The position numbers were made by a program, and so were the translations under genes. From positions 125,263,395 to 125,327,394 of the forward strand of contig OW799234.1 in NCBI GenBank assembly GCA_941918925.1: 64,000 nt of DNA, given 5' to 3'. Shown here piece by piece: positions 11,063 to 26,400 of the stretch. How positions within the stretch are numbered: position 1 is the first letter of the stretch; every line of letters starts with the position of its first letter. This DNA is from Phyto melanocephala (taxonomy: Eukaryota > Arthropoda > Insecta > Diptera > Rhinophoridae). The notes beneath the pieces were generated by a model that worked only from the letters and a program-made list of their open reading frames with translations, made no database searches and was not told where the DNA came from.

Positions 11063-11164
11063 TTTGACAATTGCCAATTGGTGGCATGCGAAAACCGGAT
11101 AGTGGGTCCGTTGAAAAATGAAAAGGTCTTTGGCCAAAGGCAAAATGAAATTGTTGCTGTTGTC
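11063..11164 (-). CDS. RUNX/Runt-domain transcription factor, third coding exon (post-Runt conserved segment)
   Basis: This 102-bp exon continues in frame from the second one: the split codon A|GA gives Arg, followed by QQQQFHFAFGQRPFHF and then STDPLSGFRMPPIGNCQ. It follows directly on the SKT that ends exon two. I recall a very similar Gln/Phe-rich FGQRPF segment in arthropod RUNX proteins just after the Runt domain, but could not check which paralogue. The acceptor is attttag at 11165-11171 and the donor is A|GTAAGT below 11063; both ends are phase 1, so this is a second symmetrical, skippable exon (34 codons). Intron two is 10,079 bp. The next exon should begin with two bases completing an A-- codon; I could not find it in 1-11062, so it probably lies outside the window. 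Confidence 0.93.
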
Positions 11165-11171
11165 CTAAAAT

Positions 11172-13887
11172 TGATAACACTGAATGTTTTGAATGTTTTT
11201 TAATAATCTGCTCTTAATTAAGATATTTAAGTGTGTGCATGGTGTGTGAGTGTTTGTGAGTGTATTTCTAATATGTATTGTTTGGTTTTGAGGTAAAACA
11301 AATGAAAGTTAAGACCGGGGATATTTCTGTGGTTTTCATGGGTAACCGCGTATGTTCATTTTATACGATTTTGAGTTTATAATGCCATATTGCTTGGATT
11401 TAGACGGCCTTTACTTGGTTTCAAGAATTTCTCAAATAAGATGCACCCATTCCGATTATTTTAATGGCATAACAACGTAACTTCTATATATATTCAAAAA
11501 ACCGTTCAGCACTAACACGTTTTTGTAGCTCTCTTGAAAAAACTGATTTTAAGACAAACGTGGTTGCTTATGAAAACCACAGATTTATCGTCATAAAGAA
11601 CTCCATGTTTTCAATAACTATTATTAGAGAAAAATATGATTTTCTTTTAACAAAAGATTTGTATGTTTTTATGTCACTAACAAAAACCATACTACTATGT
11701 CATTTAGTCTGTGAGTTCATATTCTACGAGAACAATTTACAAAGTTATCAAATTTTCCATTAAAATATTGTTTTTAAATGATAAATTAAAACAAAGTGAA
11801 GGTTTTTTAAGTTTATCTAAAATTTAAAAGCTGGAACTTTAAATTGTAACAACGTTTTATAACAGCTTATTTGACAGGTTTTAGTTATTTTTTATTTATA
11901 ATTATAAATTGATATTTTTAATTCACATCTTTGTAAATCATTTAGTTTTATTCACTGAATAAAAAACTTACCTTCCTTACACATTTTGTTAACATGTAAG
12001 AACACTGAAAATTTAATTCGATATTATCCGAGTGAAATGCATTTTCAAGACCTACTAATAAATAGTTTTGTTCATGTTTAAAGAACAATAAGACGTGGTT
12101 TTTGTTATTATTTAATTTGCATAGTTTTAAGAAAGCTATCTGCTTGCTTGAAAACAACTAGTCATCAGCGGGTAAGTTGCCGGGTTATCAGAATTCGTTT
12201 GTATAATTTGGCCTCCAATTAGAAAACCACAAAATTGAAGGTGTATTTACATCTCTCATACTAGGATTTGACTACTTTTTATTTTAAATAGTTTTCAAAC
12301 CTCTTTCGTAGGCGGGGTATGAGTAAACTTGTTTAAGTTTTCAATAATTTATGGCCTCTCAAAAAAACTTGAACTTGTATTCCTTGTTTGTGATGTACAT
12401 TTGCTAAAGAGGCAAAAGAAATATTACTCTTGATACATACTTTCATTATAAAACTATTGTCTTGAAACCAAAAATATATTTAGAACGCCATTTTGGATTT
12501 TACCTTTCTTAAAGATTGCTGTATTCTATCGGTTAAGCCCTTTAATTTGATACCAATATTGTGGAGGTTAAAGAAGGGAAAGTCTTAATTTCTATATTTG
12601 ATCCATATATCCGCCATTTTGTTAAGGACGCCGTCTTGAATTTTAATTTCTCCATAGTTTACAATGTTTTAGTAGATGTTAGGCTCTTCCGTATGGTATC
12701 AATTTCGTTTGTAAAGGCAGCTATCAGGTATTTTAAATTTCCTAACAATATGTTTTATTTTGATAGACAAGTCCATTTTTTTTTTGGATATTTAAGTAGA
12801 TATTCTTTGTTATCTAATTTTTGGAAAAAACACCAAAGCAGTTGTGTTTTTGCGTTTATATCTCAGTCAATTTCAAACTGATTCGTCAGTTTTTCTCAGA
12901 AAAAGTTTTGGATTTTGCGGATTGTGTGTTTTTATCACTATTTAGCATTTCAAAAAAATAAATAGGAGCTTAAGTCACTTGATATATATATAAAAAATAT
13001 ATATTTTTCTTAACTATTTTTGCCTATAAATTTGCCAATTAGTGACCGATTTGTACAGAATTTTTTACGATTAGAACTAAAGACATATTATATCTACTTA
13101 AACATAATTGAAATGCGTCAATAAATTATCGAAGGCCTGAATATTGTTAATTTTTGGTAAAAAAAATATGGAAAGAACAGAGGCAGTGTTATTTATTTGC
13201 GTTTTTTGCAGAAAGTTATGAGGCAATTAATTTTTGAATCCTGGAGGCTTTTGAAATTTGATTTTACATTATAGAAGGACAGATGGACATTGCTTGTTCA
13301 AAAATTTAAAGCTTATGTGGTCGAAAATAAATACACAGGTAAAGGGTGTAAATACAGTGTGGTTTACTGCTGACTGCATAAAATTCGAAAAATATGACTT
13401 GTATGCGTCTTCTGTGTTAGATGCGATATGCTAACAGCAACAGCACAGGAGCTTTATTTTAAGGAATCGTTCACACTTAGGAAAAATTTGACGAAATAGA
13501 TAAAACTTATAAAATGTAGTTGTTATTATTTAAGAAAATATAAATATAAGTTTTGACTATTCTTGATCTAACAAAAGTTATGTAAGAATAAAAAAATATT
13601 ATTTGAGAAGTTGTATAAGTTTACCACGAAGAGTAAATGACCCTTTTGACTTTATTAAGAATAAAAAAAATATTAAAAACCAGTAAACATTATTGTCTCT
13701 TTAAAAAATAAGTTTTCTTGTACTTTAATTTTGAAGGTTAAATACGAGTTTAATGAAAATCAATTAAAATTATTAAGGTGAAACTGTACTCAACAAAACG
13801 CAACCCTACTCAAATCTATATTCCCTTTTTTGTGGTAATTTTTCTTTTAAAAGTTGAAAACAATATTATAGAATGTCTCTCTTTATA
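11172..13887. other. Part of RUNX intron 2 with a dispersed repeat
   Basis: Mostly unique AT-rich sequence. About 12470-12780 belongs to a dispersed repeat: CCCTTTAATTTGATACCAAT (12538-12557) continues ATTGTGGAGGTTAAA and recurs, inverted, near 57160-57195. The 106-codon open frame at 12561-12881 lies within this repeat and looks non-coding. Confidence 0.5.
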
Positions 13888-14891
13888 CAGGGTGGGCCAA
13901 AATCAGTCCTGCGTGTTAAAATTAAAAAAGAATTTTTCCTAATTGTTAATTTTTTCAGATTTGTTTCATCGAACCATCGAACATCACGACGAAAAATTTA
14001 TTGACCTAGCAAGGGACCAAAGTAATATAATTTTACGTTTCTAATAGGCTTTAAATTTTACTAATGAAGCGAGCATATCGAAATTATTTTAACATCAGAA
14101 ATGATCCATGCCAAAACGCAATTAATCGATTAATCACAGAGTCAAGTGAACATTGAACATGTACGGGACAGTGCAGAATAATATACAGAAATTCAAACGC
14201 GACAACTGGGCATCTCTAGAATAACACTTTGTCATATTTTATTACGTCATTTATACATGCATCCAGGCAAGATACAATTGACCCAACAGCACAAGTTAAC
14301 CTGCATCAAAAACTATCTCGGGCAACGTGAAGTTGCTCAGAAAAAAATGATGAGTGATGAAGTACATTTACATCTTGTACAGTATGGTGCGGAGTAACAT
14401 CAAAAAGAGTTAAAGGGCTCATCTTCTTCGAAAATGAACTTGGTAATGCAGTGACGGTGAATGAAGTAGACATCGTACTATGATTGAATATTACGTTTAC
14501 GTCCTGTGGCAGCTAACACGTGTTCTCAGCAGAATGAAGCAATAGCACATACGGCCTGTGCCACAATTAATCATTTAATGATATTTTTTATGAACAAATT
14601 ATGTCAACAATCTTAGAAATTAGCCGCCTTAATTGCACCTGTTGTATGATTGTATCTTAAGCCCCAAACTATAGAGAAGCTAAAGCACAACCTTTAATCT
14701 GAGATCAAAGCAACAAGGCCCGTAGCTTTGCATGAAGTCGGATGACCCAATGTTGGTCATCTGTTTGTTATTTTGTTTCATAATTTAAAATTATATTATT
14801 AAGAGTTTATATTATATATAAAAATTTTAAAAATAATAAGCAACAAAGTTAATAAATTGTTACACGCAAACGTGAATTCTGGCCCACTCTG
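13888..14891 (+). mobile_element. Full-length but dead Tc1/mariner-type transposon, ~1.0 kb
   Basis: It begins CAGGGTGGGCCAAAATCAGT and ends with the near-complement (TTCTGGCCCACTCTG), flanked on both sides by TA (13886-13887 and 14892-14893), the target duplication of the IS630/Tc1/mariner superfamily. Inside are broken transposase segments: KRAYRNYFNIRNDP, RQLGISRITLCHIL, HPGKIQLTQQHKLT, then SDEVHLHL around the first catalytic Asp and AHTACATINHL near the second. Stops and frameshifts are numerous, and the expected third acidic residue was not seen. Confidence 0.8.
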
Positions 14892-16265
14892 TATTAACGG
14901 ATATAAATGCATACATATATAAATTCATATGTATAGCAATTTCAATATGGATACAAGTACATATGCTTCATTAAAATATAATAACCCTTTTCTCTATCTT
15001 TTTGTCTGTCTAAAGTTGCAACAATGAAAAACTTTAAATGTTGCGGAATATTGAAACTTAAAATACACTTCCTCTCCTCTCAACGCTGTTGTTAAGTCTA
15101 CATAAAAACAAAAACTACTAAAGTTTAGAAATTAAAAGAAAATGTGTATAAAAAAGGATGTTACTTGTTGTAGCTGTGTTCATAAGTTGTGTGTGTATAT
15201 GTGTGTATAAATGAGATAAATCATTTTGTGGAATAAGTAAAATGAATAAAACAATTGTGTTTTATAGTATCTTAAGGACAAGGACATAAATAAGTATGAG
15301 CAAAAAGGGATTATATTATACTCATTCGTAGTGTGTATAAGTTTTATAAATAACAGACTGTATGTAGTTTTTTACTGTAATACTTTGCAGTTTTATTTAT
15401 TTTTTATACACACACACACACACACATACGCACATACATAATATGTCTTCGCATTTACAATACAAAAGCAACGTAGGACTTAACATATGCAAAATGTAAT
15501 ATATTTGCATCTTTATAAATATTTAAAAAATAAAAAAAACAAAATGGACTTTTGAGTTTGTATAATGAAAGATTTTATAACTACGTACTACACTGCAGTT
15601 GTATAATAACACATACATGCAAATACAGGGAAATATTTCCATTACTCTTCTACCAAATGTTTATTTTCAGTTGCTTTTTGCTGTGCTTTTTTTGTTTGAA
15701 CCCTTTATGTTGTAATGTTATTTAGCGTTAATGAATATTCTTAAAAGATAAATTGTTTTGCTCTATCTGTTTGGGAGAGTTTGAAACCAAAACAAGGACA
15801 AAACAATAGCAATATTCAACCGTATGCAAATGGCCATAAACTATATTTGGCTGGAAATGTGTTAGACTTGCCTAGGGAAGTAAAGCCACAAAACAATTGA
15901 TAGTCAGGTGTAAAAAGTAGCTAAACTATACTCTATTTAAAAGCAGAGAGGTTGCGGTCTAAAACTGAAGTTATTTTTCGTATAAATAATTTAAATTTCA
16001 GTATGATGAAGTATTGGACACTAGTGATATAACGAACTTTAATTTTTAGGTATTGGCGAATGTGAATATTTGAAGCTGATATTCGCAAATACCAATGCGA
16101 ATATTCAGTTAAAAATTTATATGCGTATTTATTGTGGGATCTTGACGGCTAAGTTGCTCTATAGGTTATACACACTTTAAGTATCGGCTTTTTAATTTAA
16201 TTAATTGGAATCAAAAAATATTAATTCAAATGATAACGCTGAGATTTTTTACATGAATCTGAATA
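14892..16265. other. Part of RUNX intron 2, no gene seen
   Basis: AT-rich with an (AC)n microsatellite at about 15404-15427 and GCGAATATT/AATATTCGC inverted motifs at about 16046-16105. No coding signal. Confidence 0.5.
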
Positions 16266-17034
16266 GTTTTTCTACGCTGATTTCATAAATAAATGTTGTT
16301 TTCATGTAGCAGCTCTAGTTTTGGAGTTATGAAGTGACAGGACTTTTCATTGAAATTGCACATAGTTTGAGTTTAAAAATTTTATTAAATATATTTATTC
16401 TGAATAAAATTTCCTTTTTTTTTTGATTTTCTAGAGTGAGATGTGGTATGAGTACTATTTCGAATGCGCTCTCCTTGTTCCTTGCTTAGGTCACCGAAAT
16501 TTTCAGGAAAATAATCTGAATGGCTGTGAAGGCAGTGAAGCTTAATACTCATGTTGGATCCAAGTAAAGAAAGGAAGTAAATCCTTTTCCCTTGGATGGT
16601 TCACGCCAAATCATAGGAGCTTTGTATTTAAAAGTGGGTCTTTTTTTGTTTGTCCACAGTCGCAAAGATTCAACAGAATTTTTACATACCAAACTTGGTA
16701 TCTAAGGCTTAGGTTTTGATGGCAACAGAAACCCAACGCAGTCCAAGTATGCCTTTCTTACAAGGTCCGACACATTTAAACGAAATTGTTGGAACATATA
16801 TTCTCCACAAATAACACAAAAACAATCAGGATTATTTAAGCACGTTCCTCTTGAGGAAGACATACTGACATTTATAAAGGAACTAGTTAAGTTACGCCGC
16901 TATTGATATAAACTATCGACTACTTATGTAAATTTAAGACGGTACCTGTATCTCACTAACTAGAGCTGCTACAAAAAATCTGAGGGTATATTTGAAATCA
17001 GCGCACCCAAATTAGTAAACAACAGTAGAAAAAC
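16266..17034. mobile_element. ~770-bp element with imperfect ~65-bp terminal inverted repeats
   Basis: Matching blocks appear in the same order from each end: GTTTTTCTAC, GCTGATTTCA, then TGTAGCAGCTCTAGTT (16305-16320; complement at 16963-16978). The spacing between blocks differs slightly, as in old TIRs. The interior has no open frame or known motif. The class is unknown to me. Confidence 0.6.
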
Positions 17035-17558
17035 TTTATGCAACAAAAAAAGTGTTATGAAAAAAAACAACTCTGTTAATGTGTTTATTTTTTTTTTATA
17101 AAGTTTAATAAAAGGATATATTTTGATTGTTTTTATGCTCGTATAGGCTCGTATATCAATTGATTCTGTACATCTCTTAATATCATATTATTTGCTGTAT
17201 AACTTCTAAAATTTAAGTAATTTTTTCTTAAATGTAATGCAATGTATTTAGTGTAATTAATCGGCAAAGAACCTGTAAATAGATACCAAATTTGACTACA
17301 GAAAATAATCACCAGAATATATACAATCCATTTTAGAAATCCAGCACAGAAAAACGGCAACTTTTTTTTCGCAGAAAAGAGAAAGTGTTTAGAGTGGCGA
17401 AGACTAAAAAATACACTAAATGCAAGTAAATAATGTAGCCTGCAATTGGCCAGTGGGCAAAAACTGGGCAATTTTAATAACTGGAAACCTTTGTTTTCAC
17501 CCATGAGAAAAAGTTTAAAGACGAAGAACTAGAAGGTAACAATTTCAGAAGCAGCTAC

Positions 17559-17795
17559 TACACGGCATGTTGTTTTTATCAACCTTGTCAAATTTCTCAC
17601 TGCTCATGTTGTGTGTTATCTTTAAAACATTGCTTCTGTAAAACTTATCTGCAAAGTTATCTGACAATAAATTTAAATAGAGCTTGCTCTATTTTATACT
17701 GACAAGCCACCTGACATCAGCAGAAACCTCTGTCAGCGGCGGTTGACTGCAAAATAACACACAGACAAGTCAGATGTAAAATACATGGCGAGTAT
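17559..17795. mobile_element. MITE with TACACGGCATG inverted ends (copy 2)
   Basis: Left end TACACGGCATGTTGTTTTTA; right end the near-complement of TACTCGCCATGTATTTTACA. An internal palindrome AAATAGAGCTTGCTCTATTT occupies about 17675-17694. It is a diverged relative of the element at 7970-8268. Confidence 0.65.
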
Positions 17796-18063
17796 AAGCT
17801 GCCTTATTGATGTGAGAAAGGAGGAAATTTGAAAAATCAGTGAAAATCTTTGTATAGGTCATCACTTGTTTAATGTTTTCTAAATAATTATTACTTATAC
17901 CCTGAGCGTGTTAAACTAAATGAGAATTATAAAAAGTTATGTATTTAAATGGCTTCTCGAAAATAATAAATAACGGCTTCTAATAAGTAAGAAATTGTAC
18001 TGTGTGTGTACTAAGCAAATATCTGAAAATAAATACTTACGTATCACATCATAAATCAAGTCA

Positions 18064-19815
18064 TTACTAAAAAACTTCTTAGTAACACATACGATATGGG
18101 CTAATACGAAAATGTCCTTGGCAGAGGCTAACCTAAACGTACCTCTTGCTTTTATTTACTTTTGTAAAAAAAGGGTATTTTCCACCGTGAAAAAAGTTGA
18201 CAAAACAGTCGTTTCAGTATTTAGCGTTTAGCAAAACTTTAATTCGTTTAATTTTCTTTTATTTAGGATAAAAATCATATTTGTTAGTTATCTAATATAT
18301 ATTAACAATTTGAACTAAAAATGGGTACACTGTGTGTAACGTCCGTAACGGAAAATAGGGTTTTTTTAGTTTAACAGAATGAATTTTAATAATTTTGTTT
18401 TCCAAACTAGCTTTATAAACAGAGTTTTTTATGTACCTTAATCTGATGAAAAAAAAGAAATACCTTTATTACACTTTTTTTTTTAAATATAAATGACAAA
18501 GTGTGTAACGTCCGTAACGGCATGAAAATACCCAAAATTTTATTTTATTATTATGAGGTTGAAGTAAGTGTTTATAATGGATTTTCATCTGCTGAATCTG
18601 AATCTGGGCTTTAAATTGCTCTAGGTTGCCGAGAATCCGAAAAACTTCACCTTCTCAAAGTAATAAAAAGTGTGTTTATATAACACGCGATCCCCAAATC
18701 TGCAACTTAAATTGAGATGAATTTCAAATTCTTCTGAAACCTAAAATAATTCCTAAAAATCAATAATTAGTAATCAATAGCCATGTTGTAAACCGCAACC
18801 CCCATGTCCCTCTTCAAATATTTGGCGGTACGCCCATGCATGCAATGTTTAAGTACTAGATTTTCCGTTAGAAATTAGGAATTTTTTTTTTTACTTCGCA
18901 TGAAAAAGGAGTGGTGGACGGTGTTGGTGCTGTTGTTAAGCAAAAAGTTTGGTAACTAGTAAAAGCCCAAAATCTCATTTTAAGAAACGCTCGAGATTTT
19001 CACAAATTAGCAAAAAAAAAAATATAAATGGCGTTTTCTTAATTTACGTTGGTAAAACTTATGTCAAAACTATATCTGACAAAATATCAAAAACATGGAT
19101 AAATGTAAAAAATATTCCAGCTCTTAAATCATATTATTATTTTTTGGGCTTTTCCAATGACAATATGTACTATAAAAGTAGCTCGAACAGCTGGGTCTAT
19201 TAAGCATAAGATACAATGTTAAACATTTAAATAAACAAATAAATAAATGAATGTAAGCTAATATAAGAGTAGTGAAATATTCTATAATTTTTTTGTAACT
19301 AATAAATTAATAATTACAAGGTGAAAAAGATTTTTAAATACGTGAATGTTTTTTATATACAAAATTTGGTTTAATGGAAAAAGTGTAACGTCCGTAACAG
19401 ACAAAAATTAAGATTTTTGTTTTACGGGACTACTTAGACTTCTTTTCTAAGCAGGATTGATATCGTCATATATTCCAATTAATTTTTTGTATATGAACTT
19501 TTTTTGTTTATAATGCAAAATTATCTAAAAAATGTGTAAATGCATATAAGCCTCAAAATCGACTTCCATTTTTTGTAACGTCCGTAACGGAAATTTTAGC
19601 TAGCATAACTTTTTTTCAAAAACAGTTAACCTTTAAGTTTACAACAAGTTTTGAAAAACTCCTAAAGAACTGCATTTTGCAAAAAATTTCATGAAAATAT
19701 TCCAATGTAAACGCCAGCTGTGTCAATCTTAACAAGCAAATTTGCGTGCGAATGTAACGTCCGTAACGCAGGATTAGCCCATATGTTAGTCATTGAAAAG
19801 TATGTTGTTTAGTAA
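18064..19815. mobile_element. Unclassified ~1.75-kb element with five TGTAACGTCCGTAACG motifs
   Basis: Candidate inverted ends: TTACTAAAAAAC ... ATATGGGCTAAT at 18064-18107 and the complement (ATTAGCCCATAT ... GTTTAGTAA) at about 19774-19815. Inside, TGTAACGTCCGTAAC followed by G or A occurs exactly at 18335, 18504, 19384, 19574 and 19753, all in the same orientation. The spacings are 169, 880, 190 and 179 bp, suggesting a ~180-bp underlying spacing. The motif is itself a direct repeat, GTAACG-TCC-GTAACG. A lysine-rich 84-codon frame at 18949-19203 sits in the gap and has no recognisable domain. The motif array is certain; the element boundaries are inferred. Confidence 0.55.
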
Positions 19816-22984
<3,169 letters not shown>

Positions 22985-23450
22985 GGGGAATATCGAAGCA
23001 GACCACTACTATCACAGGTCCCTTTTCGACTCCCTTCGCTCCTCAGTATACCGATCAGTATACCTTCAATCACTGAGTCCCGCGCCACAACCGGCGTTTG
23101 CTCTGGACTAGGAAAACGATTTCACACTGCCGACTGGTGATTGTTGATAATCCACATCGCACAGTCCTTTGTGATCGCCAGCATCTCCCTCAGACTAAGG
23201 TCCCCCATCGCACTCACACTTAATGTGTGTTTGCCTGTGATACTTAGTCTTCCGCTCGCCAACGCCGTACACTCGCATACTACATGCGCTGCTGTCTCGG
23301 CATCCTCCAGGCACATTCTACAAATATCATCATCCACGATCTGCATCCTCTTCAGATGATATTTGAAGTTACCATGTCCTGTAATCAACGCAGTGATTCA
23401 GCTCATCATACTCCGATTAAAACCGAGTATCCGGTTCCTGTTTCGGTTCT
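22985..23450 (-). pseudogene. Non-LTR retrotransposon 3' fragment (C-terminal zinc-knuckle region of ORF2)
   Basis: The minus strand reads ITGHGNFKYHLKRM, then CRMCLEDAETAAHVVCEC, the C-terminal Cys/His knuckle typical of the R1/I/LOA-like ORF2 proteins of flies. The frame is open for 88 codons (23388-23122) to a stop. Upstream of the open part a stop interrupts, so this is a 5'-truncated dead copy. The 3' tail (about 23035-22985) is shared with the fragment at 9270. Only C-terminal sequence is present: no reverse transcriptase domain. Confidence 0.75.
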
Positions 23451-26400
23451 CACTACTTTTTACTTTTATGTCTTTTGTTGCTGACCTGTAAACAGGTTTA
23501 CGAGGAAGTAAATCTAAATTTACAAATATGCTAACAGGAATGATTTCTTATACGCTTTTACATTGTTGATATTCAGCTGTGTTATAAAAAGTTTCAGTTA
23601 GAGTCCTTTCAATCATGTAAAAATTTATTTTGAAAATCCCCACATTACAGCAGTAAGACATCTTGTTATTGGTTTTTTATTAAATAAAACATTACTTCAA
23701 CGACTTTAGCGTACTAAGCTGTTTCTCAGTAAGGTGTAGTGAGCATCGTTAGCACTTATCTGAGCTTCTTAAACCAAATTTGCATTTGATCAAATTAATT
23801 TTTCATGAATAGTGTAAAACAACAACAAGTTCTTCACATAAATTAATTTTGGTTCAATGTGAAAATATCAGCTCTACATCAGTTTCACAATTGTCACAAT
23901 AGCCCACAAAAGAGACTCAATTAAATTGATCAAATAACATTGGATGTCCTACTATGCGTACCTACGAACATATCATTCATTGAAGACAAGCTATTCTGCT
24001 TACATGTTTGGGGGAATATTAGTTTTTACCTAAATATTTGAATTGCCTAATTTAGGGTTTTTAAGACTATCACTTTTCAAAGAAACAAATTTGGTTTTGG
24101 AGAAAATATTCTTTCCCTTCTGAATCCTCGTTTAATTGTGGACGATGTAAGTGTCTATCAACTTTATAAAATTTTTTTTTTAAATATTCGGCTTCCACAA
24201 AGCATCTTGTAGATTTTTTGAATTGTTTCTTTTTTCTTTTACATTCTGAGTAGTTGACTCGTCAACTGTAGCCTACCCTATGGCTTCCATTTATCGTTTC
24301 TTACGAACAATGTCTCTATGTGATTGTGTAGTAGTGCATATCCTAGACGATGTGGTGTGGGTTCTTGGTCAGCATTTATGTGATGGTGATTTTTTTTTAT
24401 TCCAGAAGCTAGAAGCCTCTAAAGTTCCAGAGGATACCATCAGTCGTTACCTATGAAGAATAACTCCATATAATTATGTCTTTGATAGGTGGAACGTTAG
24501 GGGCTGCCATCTGTCGCTGCCGTCTGTAGATGCCTGCGAACAATATTTTCATATGATTGTGTTGTAGTGAAGATTCTTTGTATAAGGGATGGCAAAAGCT
24601 TACAATTGTTTTTTACTGGGAGGACGCAAAATTTTAGATTAAGTTAATTTTATATGCATATTAAATGCAACTAATATAATATTTTTTTTAATTCTCGATA
24701 TTTGCGCCCATGGGTTTTGCTTGGTTTTCGTTGATGCCAGAGTCTTCTTTTAGTTGGTTTAATTTGTCTGGATGTCGAAGTCTTTTAAATTAAAACGACT
24801 TTTCTGTCTTTGCGGGAATTTGAATCGCTATGATCTTACGGCTTGAAATTTTGTGCTGCTATTCTACGTCCCCAATTAAGTGTTAAACCTTATTAAATCA
24901 AAGTGGAGAATACTGAAGTAAACCATTACCATAAACGTTTCTTTCTTTTACTTCCGCACCGTATATTATGTTTTCTATAAACATGGTTTCTAACATGATG
25001 GCGATATTTATTTATTTATTTATTCAGCATACAATTCGTCGAAAAAGACTGTTAGAAACATTTTTCAAATGTGGGATTTTTCAAAATGGTTCTTTAAATT
25101 CATGACCAAGATAGTAGATTGAAAAAATAAAAAATTAATTATTTCATGTTTTAATGAAAAGCCGCTTTGCCTTACAACATGATAAATTGCTATGCTAAGC
25201 GGAAAAAAACTATACAAAAAAAAATATATTGTCTGTGTGCCGTTTTTGCCAGTGTTGTCAAACTTTGTTTTATCATTTGAGCAAAATCTCATATTTCTTC
25301 TTTTAATTATGTAAATATAAATAAAATATTTATTTGAATCCTTTATTATTAAATTTATTTTAAAAAAATATATAATTTATTATATAAATATGAACTCAAG
25401 CTAAAATAAAAATGACTTATAATTAAAATATATTTTTAAAAATTTAATCCAAGACGCCAAAATTTGTCCGAAAAAAAAAATAAATCACCAGGACATATAT
25501 TTTTGTTAAAATTGAATGTCAAAAATCTTAAGATTTGTTTTGCTTAAGCATTCAAGTAATTATATGTAAAATCCTGCACTTTAAAAAATTTTTAATACAG
25601 AAAAAACAATTGCCGAACAATTGTCTCATTAAGTACAAAAGAAGTCTGTAAACAATTATAAAAACACATACGAAAGAACAAACAAATAAAGATTTATTTT
25701 TTCTTTTAAATTATAATAAAACTCTTTATTCATATGTGAATGTCTTACCAACAACAAACATACGTAATACCATGGTAAACGCATGTAGAAATGATTAACG
25801 CTTTTGATTTGTTTGTTAAGTAGAGAAACAAAAGGCAGCTAAATTTCCAAGGTAATTTGCATTTGTGCTTTAATTAAAACACTTGTGTGTCTTTGTGACA
25901 AAATAAGAAAAACAAGTTAATTAAATTTAAAGAAAAAAAGTAAATCTTCTTTCTTTTTAAAAGCAGCTCAGAGAGTTATAAATCATTTTGCCTTCATACA
26001 AAGTGTTGCCTTTTTGTTGCATAAATAACCGCCAAGTAAATATTTGGCTGGAAATTTTTGAGGGGAAACTTTTTTTCTGACAAAAAAAAAATTTTTTCTT
26101 TTCACAAAATTTTTGGTGAGTCAATTATATAAAGTTTTTTTCTTAAGTCTTTTGTAAATCTTTCTTTGTTTTTCTTTTGCTTTTTTCTGTAAACAAATGT
26201 TAAGGATTTTTTGTTTTTTTTTTGTTTATTTCTTTTTCCCTTTTAACGCCTTTTTGTGTTTACTTGGTGATTATGAGGGTGCTTGCTACTTGTCCTTTTG
26301 AATAATAAAGAATAAGAAATATTGACTTAAAGGTTTTTTCTTCTTTATTTTATGGGCAAACCAAAAACTGGTCTACCATTGGTTAAACAAGTATCTGTTG

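Noticed and set aside
12561..12881. 106-codon open frame
   Set aside because: Lies in a dispersed repeat, has no domain, no splice context and T-rich composition.
17133..17504. 123-codon open frame on the minus strand
   Set aside because: No recognisable domain; composition and codon texture are like the surrounding intron. I could not exclude it absolutely, but found no support.
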